Assembly (NCBI GenBank): GCA_007116495.1
Contig: SKIJ01000125.1
Location: forward strand, 1 to 41,451
Direction of reading: 5' to 3'
DNA length: 41,451 nt
Origin: Cryomorphaceae bacterium
GTDB taxonomy: Bacteria > Bacteroidota > Bacteroidia > Flavobacteriales > Schleiferiaceae
Shown here: one piece after another, positions 27,353-37,061 of the stretch
How positions within the stretch are numbered: the first letter of the stretch is position 1
Layout: every line of letters starts with the position of its first letter
The notes under the pieces: generated by a model
What the model saw: only the letters and a program-made list of their open reading frames with translations
What the model was told of the DNA's origin: nothing
The model's database searches: none
Position numbers and translations under genes: made by a program

Positions 27353-27970
27353 ATGAGACACGGAAAAAAATTCAATCACCTAAGTCGTAAAGCACCGCAC
27401 CGCAAAGCAATGCTTTCCAACATGGCTTGCTCTTTAATTGAGCACAAACGCATTGAAACCACAGCTGCGAAGGCACGTGAGTTGCGCAAGTTCATCGAAC
27501 CGCTCATCACTAAGTCTAAAAACGATACCACACACTCGCGTCGTATTGTGTTTAGTTACTTGAAGAATAAGTATGCCGTCACCGAACTATTTAGAGACGT
27601 AGCTGTAAAAGTTGGCGATCGTCCCGGTGGGTACACGCGAATCATCAAATTGGGTACGCGTCTTGGCGATAACGCCCAAATGGCTATGATAGAGTTGGTA
27701 GACTACAATGAATTGTACACCGGCAAGGAAGAAGTGAAGAAAACTACACGTCGTAGCCGTCGTGGTGGTAAGTCTTCCACAAAAGCTGAAGAATCCTCAC
27801 CGAAGAATACGAAAGCTGCTGCTGATACTCCTGCCGAAAAAGCAGAAGAGGCAAAGCCTGCCACGAAGAAAAAAGAGGCGACCAAGGCCGATGATACAAA
27901 AGTAGCAAAAAAAACTGCAAAGAAATCAACCAAAAGCGAAGGTGAAAGTAAATCAGACGACAATGCATAA
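27353..27970 (+). CDS. rplQ: 50S ribosomal protein L17 with long charged tail
   Basis: A 205-aa protein. Residues 1-125 are the normal L17 fold ([59 protein letters not shown]). Residues about 128-205 are a low-complexity tail rich in Lys, Ala, Glu and Ser that has no counterpart in the E. coli protein (127 residues); such extended L17 tails occur in Bacteroidota. The tail is probably disordered and may bind rRNA on the large-subunit surface. It is the last gene of the cluster and precedes a strong terminator. Confidence 0.97.
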   Translation: MRHGKKFNHLSRKAPHRKAMLSNMACSLIEHKRIETTAAKARELRKFIEPLITKSKNDTTHSRRIVFSYLKNKYAVTELFRDVAVKVGDRPGGYTRIIKLGTRLGDNAQMAMIELVDYNELYTGKEEVKKTTRRSRRGGKSSTKAEESSPKNTKAAADTPAEKAEEAKPATKKKEATKADDTKVAKKTAKKSTKSEGESKSDDNA

Positions 27971-27992
27971 AACCTTCTGCTTGTAATGTATT

Positions 27993-28032
27993 AAAAAGGG
28001 ACAGTGAATGTATTTCGCTGTCCCTTTTTTTT
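27993..28032 (+). terminator. Intrinsic terminator of the ribosomal cluster
   Basis: A perfect 12-bp stem (27993-28004 with 28018-28029, GGGACAG core) with a 13-nt loop and a run of eight T (28025-28032), 22 nt after the rplQ stop. This separates the ribosomal cluster from carA. Confidence 0.92.
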
Positions 28033-28065
28033 AACGGTTCATTCGGTGTGCAACACATCACTCAA

Positions 28066-28097
28066 TTAGTAAAAAAGCTAACCAATCCATACCTTTG
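28066..28097 (+). promoter_or_regulatory. Promoter of carA-eno-citrate synthase
   Basis: TTAG (28066-28069), 20 nt spacer, TACCTTTG (28090-28097): a good Bacteroidota promoter apart from one base in the -33 box. The ATG of carA is only 10 nt after the -7 element, so the transcript would have a leader of about 4 nt or none. Confidence 0.6.
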
Positions 28098-28107
28098 CAA
28101 TCCTCTT

Positions 28108-30535
<2,428 letters not shown>

Positions 30536-30561
30536 TAATTAACATTTAAAAACATCACAAC

Positions 30562-31869
30562 ATGGATAAGCTTAAAGAGCATTTCGAATCAAGAATTGCA
30601 GAATCGGTAAAAGAAGTAAAAGATTTTATTGCCGCTCACGGTGATGAAGTGATAGGCGAAATAAAAGTATCTCAACTTTACAGTGGTATGCGCGGAATGC
30701 AGGCGCTCATAACAGAAACCTCTAAGCTGGATTCTGAAGAAGGCATCCGCTTTCGTGGATACAGCATACCGGAACTGCAAGAAAAATTACCCAGTTACCC
30801 CGGGGGAAAAGAACCTCTACCAGAAGGTATTTTCTACCTCATGCTGATGAACGAACTTCCGTCTGAAGACGATGTTCGCCGTATGAGCAATAACTGGATG
30901 CGCCGCGCCAACGTTCCGCATCACGTATTTAGAATCATCGATGCGTTCCCTAAACACGCACACCCCATGACACAGTTCATTGCCGGTATTACTGCACTAA
31001 GAACGGAGTCTGAATTTCAAAAAGCCTATCGCGAAGGCATCAATAAAAAAGATTATTGGAGTCCTACATACGAAGATGCAATGAATCTCATTGCCCGTCT
31101 GCCGCGTATAGCCGCTTATATTTACCGCCGTATGTATCACGAAAGCGACCATATCGAGCCAAACAGCAAGCTCGACTGGTCGGGTAATTTTGCCCATATG
31201 CTCGGCTTTAACAATGACGAGTTTTACGAACTAATGCGTTTGTACATGACAATCCACGCCGATCACGAAGGTGGAAATGTGTCTGCTCACGCCATCCACT
31301 TGGTGGGAAGTGCATTAAGCGATCCTTACTTGTCATTTACCGCCGGTATGTCAGGTTTGGCCGGGCCACTTCACGGATTAGCAAACCAAGAGGTAATTCG
31401 TTGGACATTAGCTATGCGCGACGAACTTGGTGGCGGACTGCCCTCAAAAGAACAAATTGCCAACTACGTGAAGAAAACCCTCGCCGACGGTAAGGTGATT
31501 CCCGGATTCGGTCACGCGGTACTTCGCAAAACAGACCCTCGTTACACTGCACAGCGTGAATTTGCAGAAAAGCACATGCCACACGATGAGCTTTTCCTCA
31601 TCGTAAGCCGCGTTTACGAGGTTGTGCCCGACATTCTTTTGGCAACCGGTAAAGTAAAAAACCCATGGCCAAATGTTGATGCACATTCAGGACAGCTGTT
31701 GATGCATTACGGACTTACGCAGTACGATTTTTACACCGTAATGTTTGGTGTTAGTCGCGCGTTGGGTACCATGGCGAGTCTTATTTGGGACAGAGCGCTA
31801 GGGTTCCCCATCGAACGTCCCGGATCAACTACGACAGAGTTGTTAAAGGAAAAGTTTGCTGCTAAATAG
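30562..31869 (+). CDS. gltA: Citrate synthase, eukaryotic (mitochondrial) type
   Basis: A 435-aa TCA-cycle enzyme condensing acetyl-CoA and oxaloacetate. The sequence is of the type I, mitochondrial-like family, not the usual bacterial GltA: HADHEGGNVSAHAIHLVGSA, then LSDPYLSFTAGMSGLAGP and LHGLANQEV, nearly identical in these blocks to animal enzymes. Catalytic His271 (PLHGLAN), His318 (GFGHAVLRKTDPRY) and Asp373 (NVDAHSG) are kept. The allosteric NADH-sensitive N-terminal domain of E. coli GltA is absent. Last gene of the carA-eno run; the next plus-strand terminator lies about 200 nt downstream. Confidence 0.96.
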   Translation: MDKLKEHFESRIAESVKEVKDFIAAHGDEVIGEIKVSQLYSGMRGMQALITETSKLDSEEGIRFRGYSIPELQEKLPSYPGGKEPLPEGIFYLMLMNELPSEDDVRRMSNNWMRRANVPHHVFRIIDAFPKHAHPMTQFIAGITALRTESEFQKAYREGINKKDYWSPTYEDAMNLIARLPRIAAYIYRRMYHESDHIEPNSKLDWSGNFAHMLGFNNDEFYELMRLYMTIHADHEGGNVSAHAIHLVGSALSDPYLSFTAGMSGLAGPLHGLANQEVIRWTLAMRDELGGGLPSKEQIANYVKKTLADGKVIPGFGHAVLRKTDPRYTAQREFAEKHMPHDELFLIVSRVYEVVPDILLATGKVKNPWPNVDAHSGQLLMHYGLTQYDFYTVMFGVSRALGTMASLIWDRALGFPIERPGSTTTELLKEKFAAK

Positions 31870-32067
31870 AATAGTGTTTGTTCATTAAGTATAGGTGGCT
31901 GGACTTATCGTTCGAGATCGATACATACTGTAGAGGTTACTCTTACGCTATGTCTTAATTAGCTATCGGACTTTATAGACAGTTGCCAACAAAAATGAGA
32001 TAAGCTCTAAAAAAAACAAGCTGTATGGGGTGCGTGCAAGACAAACGCCATCAGCAAAAACTGCGTT
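31870..32067. other. Intergenic stretch after citrate synthase, no gene found
   Basis: About 200 nt between the citrate synthase stop and the terminator. No open frame with protein-like character, no tRNA and no clear TAnnTTTG element was found. It may be a long 3' untranslated region or hold a small RNA; the sequence alone does not decide. Confidence 0.5.
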
Positions 32068-32098
32068 AAACGCCCGGTGTTATAGCATCGGGCGTTTT
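32068..32098. terminator. Bidirectional intrinsic terminator
   Basis: A 12-bp stem (32068-32079 with 32086-32097, one G-T wobble; GCCCGG core) and 6-nt loop, flanked by A and T runs. It sits between the convergent citrate synthase and patatin genes and can serve both strands. Confidence 0.82.
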
Positions 32099-32101
32099 GC
32101 A

Positions 32102-34273
32102 TTAAAACCAATAACCGAGGGTAAAATAGGTGTATAGATTCCAGTGATTACTGGAGGTCATTACGTTTATTTCCAATGGACCTATGGGGGTTTTAAGCCC
32201 GTATGAAAGTCCATAACCGTCTAAGAGAACACCGTCGTCGAAGAGGTCTTCATAGGTTGCTTCCAGTTTTCCCCAGTTTGCCTTAGCGGTGATGTAGCTT
32301 TCATTGCCTAAGTGTACATATGCCTGTACACCTGCAGTTGCAGCATTTCGGCCGATGAGTTCCATAAAGCGATAACCGATGAATGAATACGTATAGTTGA
32401 TGTAGTTTTCTCCCAATCCACCGAGAAATATGTTGTAAGGATAAGCAGCGTCGGGACCAATGGTAAATGCCCCTCGTGCCCACCATTCTAAGCCAATGTT
32501 CTTGCGCCACGATATGGCTTGCGAATAATGCATGCTCAGCACGGAAGTAGGAATAAAAAATTCGTCTAATTCTTCGCGTTCGGCAATGATGCGGTACATC
32601 CCATTGATGCGAATTCCACGAGTTGGTTTAAAGTCGCGATCATAGGTGTCAAAATCGGTAAATCCATAATAGTTGATGAATCCCGAACGTGGATTGTCAA
32701 GCGGTAGTTCATTCACAGCACGCGCGTAGTTCACTTCTTCAAGTTGAACACCACCACCTACAGCCCAAACATCTCTAATGGTGGAGCGTATAAACAAATC
32801 GAGCGAGCCATCGGTGTACCGAAACTCAGATAGCGGAACCCCATCTTCGTACACGCGTGGACGAAATCGATGTGCGCGAAAACGCAATCCAAAGCTCGGT
32901 ATGATTCCCAGATTCGTGCTGTATTCCAACCAGGTTCTAGGGTTTTCACTTATCGCAAAGTCAAAGTGTAGATGCGCATTTTCAAGGAGCAAATCTCTTC
33001 GGCTGTAGCTAAGCAAAAGAGCCGCTCCAAAATCATCGTCATATCGCGCGGATGCATGTAAATGGTTTTTAATGGAATCGGTAATAGCATTAATCACCAA
33101 CACGTTATATCCGCCTGTATCAGCTTCTAATCTGTAGGCAATAGCCTCGTAACGCTTGCTTCCCTTCCATTCGTCCATACGACGGTTTAATTTGTCTATG
33201 CTGATCTTATTTGACTTATGCAATCCAAGTTCGCGCTTGTACCAACTAAGCTCTTTCTCCCCACTGCCTTCAACTGCAATGCGCGACACTTTGAATTCCC
33301 TTTTTGGCAGAGCTAAGGCTTCACGTTCAGTCTTTTTTTGTGACTGAGCCAGCGCGCGAAATGATTCACGGTGTTGTGATGCCAGCTGGTATCCCAAATG
33401 ATAAAGCTCGTTTGTACGCTGAAAATCAAATATTCCGGCATCTAAGCCCATCGGACGAATCAATATGTCTACCAATGAATCCGATCGCATTCCACTGTGG
33501 TAGTTGTTTAGCGTTGATATCTGTTCCAGTACGCGGAAGGCGTTGTTTAGCTCGCCTTTGCCATAGGTAGGGTTTTGTACATCGACCCCAACAATCACGT
33601 CTACGCCTTTTTCGTGCATGGTCATTACCGGAAAATTGTCGATGACACCACCGTCCACGTAAACTTTATCGTCTATTTCCACAGGATAAAAAATGGATGG
33701 AAAGGCACTGCTCGCTCTCAGTGCATTGGTGAGACTGCCACGTTCAAATACCTTTAAGTTTCCGTCGATGAGATCTGTTGCAACACAATAAAATGGAATG
33801 GGTAGCTGCGAAAAGTCATTGATGCGATTCCCTTCTTGCATGAGAAAACTGAGATTTTGTAAAACAAAATGTCCCGAATTTAGTCCTTTGGGAAGCAGTA
33901 CGTTCCAGTCTTTAATGCCTAATGTAAACACGTAACGTTCGTTGCGTTTTTTATCGTTGTAAGACAGCCGTTCGCGTGGGATGTTGTCGTTTTGTAATTG
34001 GTTCCAGTTGACTTGATTCATGAGCATTAAAATCTCATCGCTGGTATACCCTTGTGCTACAAGAGCTCCGAATATAGCACCCATACTGGTTCCTCCAATG
34101 TAGTCAAATGTCAGACCTTCTTCTTCCATTACTTTCAATGCGCCAATTTGCACTAAACTGCGCGCACCACCACCGCTAAACACCAATCCTACACGTGTGG
34201 TGTCTTGTGCGTAAATGGTGAGACTACAACATATTAGTAGAGTGAGAGTGAATTTTATAGCGCTATAATTCAT
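32102..34273 (-). CDS. Patatin-like phospholipase with POTRA and outer-membrane barrel
   Basis: A 723-aa exported protein (signal peptide 1-22, ending TIYA). Residues about 27-250 are a patatin domain: VFSGGGARSLVQIGAL, nucleophile Ser63 in GGTSMGAIFG and the dyad Asp207 in YVDGGVIDN. Residues about 326-398 resemble one POTRA module, and 400-723 a BamA/surface-antigen beta-barrel ending in YFTLGYWF, whose final Phe fits the outer-membrane assembly signal. This is the arrangement of PlpD-type (type Vd) secreted lipases, in which the barrel anchors or exports the lipase domain. Function as phospholipase or lysophospholipase is inferred from the intact dyad. The start codon overlaps the uvrC stop by 4 nt (ATGA), so it is coupled to uvrC. 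Confidence 0.92.
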   Translation of the reverse strand: MNYSAIKFTLTLLICCSLTIYAQDTTRVGLVFSGGGARSLVQIGALKVMEEEGLTFDYIGGTSMGAIFGALVAQGYTSDEILMLMNQVNWNQLQNDNIPRERLSYNDKKRNERYVFTLGIKDWNVLLPKGLNSGHFVLQNLSFLMQEGNRINDFSQLPIPFYCVATDLIDGNLKVFERGSLTNALRASSAFPSIFYPVEIDDKVYVDGGVIDNFPVMTMHEKGVDVIVGVDVQNPTYGKGELNNAFRVLEQISTLNNYHSGMRSDSLVDILIRPMGLDAGIFDFQRTNELYHLGYQLASQHRESFRALAQSQKKTEREALALPKREFKVSRIAVEGSGEKELSWYKRELGLHKSNKISIDKLNRRMDEWKGSKRYEAIAYRLEADTGGYNVLVINAITDSIKNHLHASARYDDDFGAALLLSYSRRDLLLENAHLHFDFAISENPRTWLEYSTNLGIIPSFGLRFRAHRFRPRVYEDGVPLSEFRYTDGSLDLFIRSTIRDVWAVGGGVQLEEVNYARAVNELPLDNPRSGFINYYGFTDFDTYDRDFKPTRGIRINGMYRIIAEREELDEFFIPTSVLSMHYSQAISWRKNIGLEWWARGAFTIGPDAAYPYNIFLGGLGENYINYTYSFIGYRFMELIGRNAATAGVQAYVHLGNESYITAKANWGKLEATYEDLFDDGVLLDGYGLSYGLKTPIGPLEINVMTSSNHWNLYTYFTLGYWF

Positions 34274-36072
34274 TCGTTTTGATTGAAGTGCTGAATGATG
34301 CGTTTTGCTTTAGACGAACCTACAACACCGCTGAGTGTTTTTTCGTCGGCTTGCTTTATTCCGTTTACCGAACCAAACTGTCTGAGCAATTGTCTTACGC
34401 TTTCCGGACCGATGCCCTGGATGTCTTCTAATGAACTACGAAACGTGTTTTTACTTCGCTTATTGCGGTGGTGGGTAATGCCAAAACGGTGTGCTTCGTC
34501 GCGCATTTGTTGAATCACTTTGAGGGTCTCCGATTTTTTATCGAGATAGAGGGGGAGAGGGTCACTTGGGTAATAGATTTCCTCGAGTCGCTTGGCAATG
34601 CCAATAATGGTTATCTTTCCTCTTAATTCCAAGCGTTCTAGCGCTCTCAGTCCTGCGCTTAATTGACCTTTTCCACCGTCAACGACCACCAACTGAGGTA
34701 GTGGTGCACCTTCTTCTTTGAGGCGCTTGTAACGACGGTAAACGACCTCTTCCATGCTGGCAAAATCATCTGGCCCCTCTACGGTTTTAATGTTGAAGTG
34801 ACGGTAATCTTTTTTGCTGGCCTTTCCGTTTTTAAAAACCACACAAGCGGCCACTGCATTGGTGCCCTGTAGATTAGAGTTGTCAAAACACTCTGCATGA
34901 CGCGGTTCCTCCGGAAGACGTAAGTCGGTTTTCATTTGTTGCATCAGTCGTTTTACGTGCCGATCAGGATCAACGGTTTGCATGTTTTTTAGCCGTTCCA
35001 GTCGATGATACTTCGCATTGCGAAGGCTGAGTTCAACGATGGATTTTTTGTCACCTCGTTGAGGGATGCTGATTTTTACATCGGGAATGGCTAATTCAAC
35101 CTCGTGCGACACATAAATCTCGGGTGCATGGGAGTTGTACAGTTGACGAATCTCCGGAATGGCTAATTCCAAAAGTTCATTTTCTGTTTCCTCCAACTTT
35201 CGCTTAAACTCCATGCTGTGGGACTGAATGACGGCGCCATCAATGATTTTTAAAAAGTTGACATAGCCGTGCGTGGCATCTGTAATGGCTGAAAATACGT
35301 CAACGTTGCTGATGCCAGGATGGCTAACAACCGACTTTGCTTGATATTTTTCTATGCGATCCAACCGTTCTTTTGTCTTTTGTGCAGCTTCAAATTCCAG
35401 TCGTTCCGCTTGTGCATGCATTTGCTTTTGCAACGCCTTCCGCACATCGTTAAGCTGTCCTTTTATGAGGTTTCTTACGGCTTTAATACTTTCATTGTAC
35501 TCGTCTTCACTTTGATGGTCTTCACATGGTCCAAGGCAATTGCCAATGTGGTATTCCAAGCAAACTTTAAATTTCCCCGCGCTTATGTTTTCTTTGCTCA
35601 GGTTGTACTTACAGGTACGAATGGGGTACAGTTGACGAGCTAACTCTAACACCGTCTTCATAACCCGCACAGAGGCATACGGGCCAAAGTACTCCGAGCC
35701 GTCGTTGATTTTTTGTCGAGTTGGAAAAACCCGAGGAAAGCGTTCGTTTTTAATGCATATCCAAGGGTAGGTTTTGTCGTCCTTTAAGTTGATGTTGTAA
35801 CGTGGCTGATGGGTTTTAATGAGATTGTTTTCGAGGAGCAACGCATCGAATTCGGTTTCTGTAACGACCGTTTCAATGCGGTGAATTTTTTTCACCATCA
35901 CCTCGATGCGTGCGCTGTCGTGTTTTTTGCTGAAATACGACGAAACCCGTTTTTTAAGATTCTTGGCCTTTCCTACGTAAAGCAGCCGATCATTGCGGTC
36001 AAAGTACTGGTAAATCCCCGGGCTGTTGCTTATCGATCGAATGGTTTGTTGAATGTGCTCTGCATATGCCAT
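34270..36072 (-). CDS. uvrC: Excinuclease ABC subunit C
   Basis: A 600-aa nucleotide-excision repair nuclease that cuts both sides of a lesion after UvrAB loading. The start at 36072 (MAYAEHIQQTIRSISNSPGI) was chosen because the upstream frame encodes no family sequence. GIY-YIG nuclease: SPGIYQYFD and YVGKAKNLKKRV (19-45). Zinc or Fe-S like cysteines: CKYNLS, CLEYHIGNCLGPCED. UVR motif near RLEFEAAQKTKERLDRIEKY; RNase H-like nuclease: FDNSNLQGTNAVAACVVF and VVDGGKGQLSAG. Two helix-hairpin-helix motifs at the C-terminus, LEDIQGIGPESVRQLL. The stop overlaps the start of the patatin gene by 4 nt. Family length is about 600. Confidence 0.97.
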   Translation of the reverse strand: MAYAEHIQQTIRSISNSPGIYQYFDRNDRLLYVGKAKNLKKRVSSYFSKKHDSARIEVMVKKIHRIETVVTETEFDALLLENNLIKTHQPRYNINLKDDKTYPWICIKNERFPRVFPTRQKINDGSEYFGPYASVRVMKTVLELARQLYPIRTCKYNLSKENISAGKFKVCLEYHIGNCLGPCEDHQSEDEYNESIKAVRNLIKGQLNDVRKALQKQMHAQAERLEFEAAQKTKERLDRIEKYQAKSVVSHPGISNVDVFSAITDATHGYVNFLKIIDGAVIQSHSMEFKRKLEETENELLELAIPEIRQLYNSHAPEIYVSHEVELAIPDVKISIPQRGDKKSIVELSLRNAKYHRLERLKNMQTVDPDRHVKRLMQQMKTDLRLPEEPRHAECFDNSNLQGTNAVAACVVFKNGKASKKDYRHFNIKTVEGPDDFASMEEVVYRRYKRLKEEGAPLPQLVVVDGGKGQLSAGLRALERLELRGKITIIGIAKRLEEIYYPSDPLPLYLDKKSETLKVIQQMRDEAHRFGITHHRNKRSKNTFRSSLEDIQGIGPESVRQLLRQFGSVNGIKQADEKTLSGVVGSSKAKRIIQHFNQNE

Positions 36073-36090
36073 AAATATCGCTTGTGATGA

Positions 36091-36098
36091 CAAAATTA
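36091..36098 (-). promoter_or_regulatory. Possible -7 element of uvrC
   Basis: The minus strand reads TAATTTTG, an exact TAnnTTTG match, 18 nt before the uvrC ATG. A -33 TTG at standard spacing is not evident. Confidence 0.42.
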
Positions 36099-36256
36099 CG
36101 GGCCAAAGCGAATACAGATGAGAAAATATGACGTTTGTTGAAAGATGATGGGAGGGAATAAAAATTTTTTTGACACACTTTTTCCGATCACTCTTAAATC
36201 TGAGCATCACTTTATGGACGTACCAACGTCTCAACAACTCAACGACTAAACACCTC

Positions 36257-36287
36257 TTGCATATTTGTAAAAAACATACTACATTTG
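36257..36287 (+). promoter_or_regulatory. Promoter of radC
   Basis: TTG (36257-36259), 20-nt spacer, TACATTTG (36280-36287). The radC ATG is 15 nt downstream of the -7 element, implying a leader of roughly 9 nt. The rest of the 230-nt gap between divergent uvrC and radC shows nothing else. Confidence 0.7.
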
Positions 36288-36302
36288 TAAAAAAAATACA
36301 CT

Positions 36303-37001
36303 ATGGAATTACTATCTACTGGAAGCATTAAGTACTGGTCTGAAGATGATCGGCCACGGGAGAAACTGATGAATAAGGGGCGGCATTCGCTCTCTAACGC
36401 CGAGTTATTGGCCATTTTAATTGGCAGTGGCCTCAAAGGGCAGTCGGCCGTTGATGTTGGAAAAGTTCTCCTCAAACAGGTTGATAACGACTTGCATAAA
36501 TTGAGCAAATTGACCATTGAAGAAATTTGTGAAGTTAAAGGTTTGGGTCCTGCTCGTGCCATAACACTGATTGCGGCAATGGAGCTTGGAAGACGACGAA
36601 AAAATCAGGAGGTGGTAATGCAGCCTAAAATCAATTCCAGTAAACTGGCCTACGACCATCTAGCTTCGGTGTTTATGGATTTGAGTCACGAGGAATTTTG
36701 GGTGGTTTACTTGTCCAATGCCAACCGCGTCATTCAAAAGAAACGGTTGTCTACCGGAGGACTTACCGGTACAGTGGTCGACATTCGTTTGCTGTTTAAC
36801 GAAGCAATACAAAAGAAAGCTGCGGCAATAATTGTTGCACACAATCACCCAAGTGGACAAAAAAAACCAAGCGACAACGACATTGTATTGACCAAAAAAA
36901 TAAGTCAAGCCGGCGAGCTCCTCAATATTCGGTTGGTTGATCACCTTATTTATGTTGAAGACGGATACTACAGTTTTGCCGATGAAGGAATGTTGAGCTG
37001 A
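36303..37001 (+). CDS. radC: RadC family JAMM/MPN protein
   Basis: A 232-aa protein. An N-terminal helix-hairpin-helix region (EEICEVKGLGPARAITLIAA) is followed by an MPN domain with the JAMM metal motif His180, His182, Ser190 and Asp193 (HNHPSGQKKPSDND). Despite its name, a role of RadC in DNA repair is not established; JAMM proteins are usually isopeptidases or metal hydrolases. The gene stands alone on the plus strand between uvrC and the convergent lpd gene. Confidence 0.95.
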   Translation: MELLSTGSIKYWSEDDRPREKLMNKGRHSLSNAELLAILIGSGLKGQSAVDVGKVLLKQVDNDLHKLSKLTIEEICEVKGLGPARAITLIAAMELGRRRKNQEVVMQPKINSSKLAYDHLASVFMDLSHEEFWVVYLSNANRVIQKKRLSTGGLTGTVVDIRLLFNEAIQKKAAAIIVAHNHPSGQKKPSDNDIVLTKKISQAGELLNIRLVDHLIYVEDGYYSFADEGMLS

Positions 37002-37002
37002 C

Positions 37003-37036
37003 AAAAAAAAGCCCGGGAGCATTTCTGCTACCGGGC
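37003..37036 (-). terminator. Terminator of lpd, between convergent radC and lpd
   Basis: Stem 37011-37021 with 37026-37036 (one internal mismatch, GCCCGG core, 4-nt loop). On the minus strand it is followed by eight T (complement of 37003-37010), directly before the radC stop, so it ends lpd transcription; on the plus strand it has no T run. Confidence 0.82.
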
Positions 37037-37061
37037 AATATCACACGTTACACACTTTATT

